Assembly (NCBI GenBank): GCA_030147505.1
Contig: JASBVG010000044.1
Coordinates: forward strand, 62,001 to 126,000
DNA length: 64,000 bases
DNA from: Tardiphaga sp.
GTDB taxonomy: Bacteria; Pseudomonadota; Alphaproteobacteria; Rhizobiales; Xanthobacteraceae
Reading direction: 5' to 3'
Part shown: in pieces, positions 57,048-64,000 of the stretch
Position numbering within the stretch: the first letter of the stretch is position 1
Layout of the letters: each line of letters opens with the position of its first letter
The notes under the pieces: generated by a model
The model's database searches: none
What the model was told of the DNA's origin: nothing
The model's input: the letters and a program-made list of their open reading frames with translations, nothing else
Made by a program: the position numbers and the translations under genes

Positions 57048-57060
57048 TACGAACTTCGTA
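57048..57060. promoter_or_regulatory. candidate MarR operator TACGAA-C-TTCGTA
   Basis: Perfect 6-bp arms around 1 bp in the gap between marR and the 2Fe-2S gene. Confidence 0.5.
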
Positions 57061-57064
57061 ATGT

Positions 57065-57523
57065 TCAAGTTTCGTTGTCGGCGATTTTTTCCGTCAACCG
57101 GATCAACTCGTTACGCTCGGTCGGGTCGAGCGAGCGCAGCATCATCTGGCAGGCGGCGCGGTAGCCCGCGACCTGATCGGCGATGACGCCCTTGCCCTGA
57201 TCGGTGGCGGTCAGCGCCACCGAGCGCCGGTTGTCCTCGGGGCGGCGGCGTTCAACCAGCGCTTTCTTCACCAGCCGGTCGATGGCAGAGGACATGGTGG
57301 TCATGGCGACATTGAGATAGCGGGCGACGTCCCCCATCAAACATCCGGGATTGTCGCCGATGAAGACCAGCGTCTGCGCATCGAGGGCGTTGAGCGCATT
57401 GTCGGCGGCGGCGGCGGCCTCGGCCACCTTGAACTTGCGCGTAAAACGCTCGAAGGCGCGCGTGAGCTGCTCGATCTGTTGCGGGGTCGGCTCGGTGGCC
57501 GGCTTGGCGGTCGTCTTGGTCAT
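57065..57523 (-). CDS. MarR-family transcriptional regulator
   Basis: 'QTLVFIGDNPGCLMGDVARYLNVAMTTMSSAIDRLVKKALVERRRPEDNRRSVALTATDQGK'. Confidence 0.9.
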   Translation of the reverse strand: MTKTTAKPATEPTPQQIEQLTRAFERFTRKFKVAEAAAAADNALNALDAQTLVFIGDNPGCLMGDVARYLNVAMTTMSSAIDRLVKKALVERRRPEDNRRSVALTATDQGKGVIADQVAGYRAACQMMLRSLDPTERNELIRLTEKIADNET

Positions 57524-57525
57524 GA

Positions 57526-58722
<1,197 letters not shown>

Positions 58723-58729
58723 TCGCGCC

Positions 58730-59698
58730 ATGAAGGCTTATGTCTTTACGGAGAAAGGTGCCGCCATCACCGACGTCGCCGCACCAAAGCCGACCGGCAC
58801 GCAGGTGCTGGTCAAGGTGAGAGCCTGCGGCCTCAACCGCGCCGATCTCGGCATGACCAAGGGCCACGCCCATGGCGCGGCGGGCGGCGTCGGCACGGTG
58901 CTCGGCATGGAATGGGCCGGCGAGATCGCCGGGCTCGGCCCCGAAGCGAAAGGCTTCAAGGTCGGCGAGCGCGTCATGGGCTCGGGCGGCGCAGCCTTCG
59001 CGGAATATACGGTGACCGATCATGGCCGCCTGTTCCACATCCCGCCCGGCATGGGCTTCGAGATCGCGAGCACCCTGCCCATCGCACTGACGACCATGCA
59101 CAATGCCCTCGTCACCGTCGGCGGATTGCAGGCCGGACAATCGGTGCTGATCCAGGGCGCGAGTTCCGGCGTCGGCTTGATGGCGCTGCAGATCGCAAAG
59201 CTGAAGGGTGCGAAGCCGGTGATCGGCTCATCGACGCACGCGGCACGCCGCGGCCGGCTCGCCGAGTTCGGCGCCGATCTCGCCGTCGATTCGAAAGAGG
59301 CTGGTTGGGTCGACGAGGTGCTCAAGGCTACGGGTGGCGACGGCGTCGATCTGATCATCGACCAGATCTCCGGCCCCGTCGCCAATCAGAACCTGAAAGC
59401 GACCAGGGTGCTCGGCCGCATCGTCAATGTCGGCCGTCTCGGCGGCAGCCATGGCGATTTCAATTTCGATCTGCATGCAGCGCGGCGCATCAGCTATGTC
59501 GGCGTCACCTTCCGCACCAGGTCCATGCAAGAGATTCGCGATATCTTCAGCGCAGTGCGTGCCGACATCTGGCCGGCGGTGGAGAGCGGCAGACTGAAGC
59601 TGCCGATCGACAAGGTGTATCCGTTCGCCGAGATCGCAACGGCGTTCGACCACATGGAAGCCAACAAGCATCTCGGCAAGATCGTGGTGACGCTATAA
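58730..59698 (+). CDS. zinc-binding/quinone oxidoreductase (MDR family)
   Basis: 'VLVKVRACGLNRADLGMTKG', 'GMEWAGEIAGLGPEAKGFKVGERVMG', 'VLIQGASSGVGLMALQIAKLKGAKPVIGSS'. Confidence 0.92.
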   Translation: MKAYVFTEKGAAITDVAAPKPTGTQVLVKVRACGLNRADLGMTKGHAHGAAGGVGTVLGMEWAGEIAGLGPEAKGFKVGERVMGSGGAAFAEYTVTDHGRLFHIPPGMGFEIASTLPIALTTMHNALVTVGGLQAGQSVLIQGASSGVGLMALQIAKLKGAKPVIGSSTHAARRGRLAEFGADLAVDSKEAGWVDEVLKATGGDGVDLIIDQISGPVANQNLKATRVLGRIVNVGRLGGSHGDFNFDLHAARRISYVGVTFRTRSMQEIRDIFSAVRADIWPAVESGRLKLPIDKVYPFAEIATAFDHMEANKHLGKIVVTL

Positions 59699-59743
59699 CG
59701 CGCGCGCAACGAGTCATCTGAAAACGAGTCATCTGAAAATGAA

Positions 59744-59770
59744 AACGCCGCGCATCATCTGCGCGGCGTT
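59744..59770 (+). terminator. GC hairpin after quinone oxidoreductase gene
   Basis: aacgccgcgcatcatctgcgcggcgtt; second hairpin ttcggactcgtttttgagtccgaa follows at 59777-59800. Confidence 0.5.
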
Positions 59771-59956
59771 CGCGTTTCGGACTCGTTTTTGAGTCCGAAC
59801 GCGCACTGAGTTTCCATTGGATAGCATTTATTTCACGTTAACGTTTCGTTGACTCTCGACAGTGCTCGGAAAGTGGATTCATATTGGTTTGTCGATTCGA
59901 AGTGGCGGGGCGTTTGGGGTTCGATCGACACTGCAGATTTTCCGAGGGGGCAAAGT

Positions 59957-62281
<2,325 letters not shown>

Positions 62282-62458
62282 GCCCCGAAACGTCCCGGCG
62301 CGTCGAATAGCCGCTTGGATGCGGCTCCCTATCGCTATACTCTAGATTGCATGCAGACCTCGCCTCTCTCCGGGAGCGCGGATGCCTGCGCGCGAAGAAC
62401 CGGGAGCGATGCACGACATCGCCGCGACGACACAAACATAGTCCAGGGAGGACATTCG

Positions 62459-63427
62459 GTGAAGCTGAGCCACTTCGCACTGGCGCTGCTCGTGCTGGCA
62501 TTGCCGGCGGCTGCGCCGGCACAGGACTATCCGGCAAAATCCGTGACCGTGATCGTGCCTTTCACGCCCGGCGGCGCGAGCGACACCACGGCGCGGATGA
62601 CCACGCAGAAGATGCAGGAAACCTTCGGGCAGTCCTTCATCATCGAGAACAAGCCCGGCGCCAACGGCTCGATCGGCGCCACGCAACTCGCGCGCGCGAA
62701 GCCGGACGGCTATACGCTGATGGTGGGCTCGATCGGCGTGATCGCGATCAATCCGGTGCTCTACAAAGACCCCGGCTATCACCCGCTGAAGGACTTTGAC
62801 CTTCTCTCCGTTGCGGTCCGAAATCCCAATGTGCTGATCACCCGGCCTGATTTTCCGGCCAGTACGGTGCAGGAATTCACCGACTATCTGAAGAACAACC
62901 CGGGCAAGGTCACCTTCGCCTCGTCAGGTGTCGGCTCGTCGGATCACCTCTCCGCCGTGCTGTTCTGGCAGAAGACCGGCACCACCGGCATCCATACGCC
63001 CTATAAAGGCGGTTCGCAGGCGCATACGGACCTGATCGGCAGCCATGTGGATGCCTCGTTTCAGAATCTCGGCGCCGTCGCCAACTATATTCGCGGGGGC
63101 AAGATGAAGCTGCTGGCCGTGACCAGCGACACCCGCTCGGCGTCCTTCCCGGACACGCCGACCCTGAAGGAACTCGGCGTCAGCGATCTCAACATCTATT
63201 CCTGGCAGGCCTTCGTCGCGCCAAAGGGGCTGCCAGCCGATGTGAAGGGCAAGCTGGAAAAGTCCATCACCGGCGCCCTCACCGCGCCCGACCTGAAGAA
63301 GAAGCTGAACGACAGCGGCTTCGAGGTGGTCGCGAATTCCGGCGCGGAGTTTCAGACCTTCCTGGAGACGGAGCTGGATCGCTGGAAAACGGTCGTCGAG
63401 ATTGGCAAGGTCAGGCCGGAGCAGTGA
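62459..63427 (+). CDS. TctC/Bug-family tripartite tricarboxylate transporter substrate-binding protein
   Basis: GTG start; signal VKLSHFALALLVLALPAAAPAQ; 'YPAKSVTVIVPFTPGGASDTTARMTTQKMQETFGQSFIIENKPGANGSIG'. Confidence 0.92.
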   Translation: MKLSHFALALLVLALPAAAPAQDYPAKSVTVIVPFTPGGASDTTARMTTQKMQETFGQSFIIENKPGANGSIGATQLARAKPDGYTLMVGSIGVIAINPVLYKDPGYHPLKDFDLLSVAVRNPNVLITRPDFPASTVQEFTDYLKNNPGKVTFASSGVGSSDHLSAVLFWQKTGTTGIHTPYKGGSQAHTDLIGSHVDASFQNLGAVANYIRGGKMKLLAVTSDTRSASFPDTPTLKELGVSDLNIYSWQAFVAPKGLPADVKGKLEKSITGALTAPDLKKKLNDSGFEVVANSGAEFQTFLETELDRWKTVVEIGKVRPEQ

Positions 63428-63478
63428 GATCCGCCGGTAGAAAGATCGCCGCGACGATGTCGCGGCGATCGGCGATGA

Positions 63479-64000
63479 TCAATCCGCACCACCGACAATC
63501 TGGCGGAACACCTGCCGTACATCCTGCTGGATATCGCGGACGCGCGCTTCCAGCGACGAGAAGTCCGGCTCGTTGCTGACACGCGCCAGCAAACGCAGCA
63601 GATCGGCGCCGGCGGTCTCCGGCTTGAAGCCGTCGCTGACGCACAGCCGCAGGATCTGTGTGAGATCGTTGAACAGCCGCGCGGCGCGGCGCAACACATC
63701 GAAATGCTCGGTTTGCAGCACGCCGAGCCTCGCTGCATTCTCCAGCACCTGCTGCGTGTTCACGCTCAGGATGGCAGGTTTCTCCGCGGCATGAACGAGT
63801 TGCAGATATTGCGCGATGAATTCGATATCGACCACGCCGCCAGCGGCATATTTGATGTCCCAGATATCGTTCTCGCCTTTCTCTTCGGCGATCGCCTGAC
63901 GCATCTCGGCAACGTCATTGGCGATGATCCCATGCTCGCGCGGGCGGATGAGGACGTCGCGAATGGCGGCTTCGACCCTGTCGCGGAAGGCCGGCGACGC
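63479..64000 (-). CDS. glnE: bifunctional glutamine synthetase adenylyltransferase/deadenylase, C-terminal part (gene continues past window)
   Basis: 'EKGENDIWDIKYAAGGVVDIEFIAQYLQLVHA' GlnE C-terminal catalytic signature; frame open to window end. Confidence 0.9.
   Translation of the reverse strand, partial: ASPAFRDRVEAAIRDVLIRPREHGIIANDVAEMRQAIAEEKGENDIWDIKYAAGGVVDIEFIAQYLQLVHAAEKPAILSVNTQQVLENAARLGVLQTEHFDVLRRAARLFNDLTQILRLCVSDGFKPETAGADLLRLLARVSNEPDFSSLEARVRDIQQDVRQVFRQIVGGAD

Overview
64-kb window of a high-GC alphaproteobacterial chromosome. Gene content and repeat style suggest Bradyrhizobiaceae; this is inference. I found no rRNA, tRNA, CRISPR, phage or transposase. Housekeeping or background genes include gph (5' truncated), moaA, apbC/mrp, dusA, serA, pncB and glnE (3' end of window, partial). 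Accessory blocks: (1) a TRAP transporter (DctQ/DctM + convergent TakP-like DctP); (2) a putative catabolic block at 17.0-33.8 kb: a molybdenum-hydroxylase operon with TWO large subunits, a MarR regulator, a Liv-type ABC system with a LivH-LivM fusion, SDR + enoyl-CoA hydratase + alpha/beta hydrolase, and an SsuABC/NrtABC-type ABC importer; (3) an oxalate/formate block at 35.7-49.9 kb: ADP-forming acyl-CoA synthetase, FadR-type GntR, oxc, frc, a 45-aa small protein, a TctCBA transporter, two OxlT-like MFS proteins and a CBS-domain protein; (4) a PaoABC-like molybdenum hydroxylase with MarR, nitronate monooxygenase and quinone oxidoreductase. The strongest finding is a 17-bp interrupted palindrome, TGGCAT-N5-ATRCCA. 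Six good copies and one degenerate copy lie before the transcription units of the oxalate block and nowhere else I noticed in the window. In four promoters the operator exactly fills the spacer between a TTGNNN -35 and a CANNCT -10. This defines a local GntR regulon that includes an uncharacterised 45-aa protein and a CBS-domain protein.
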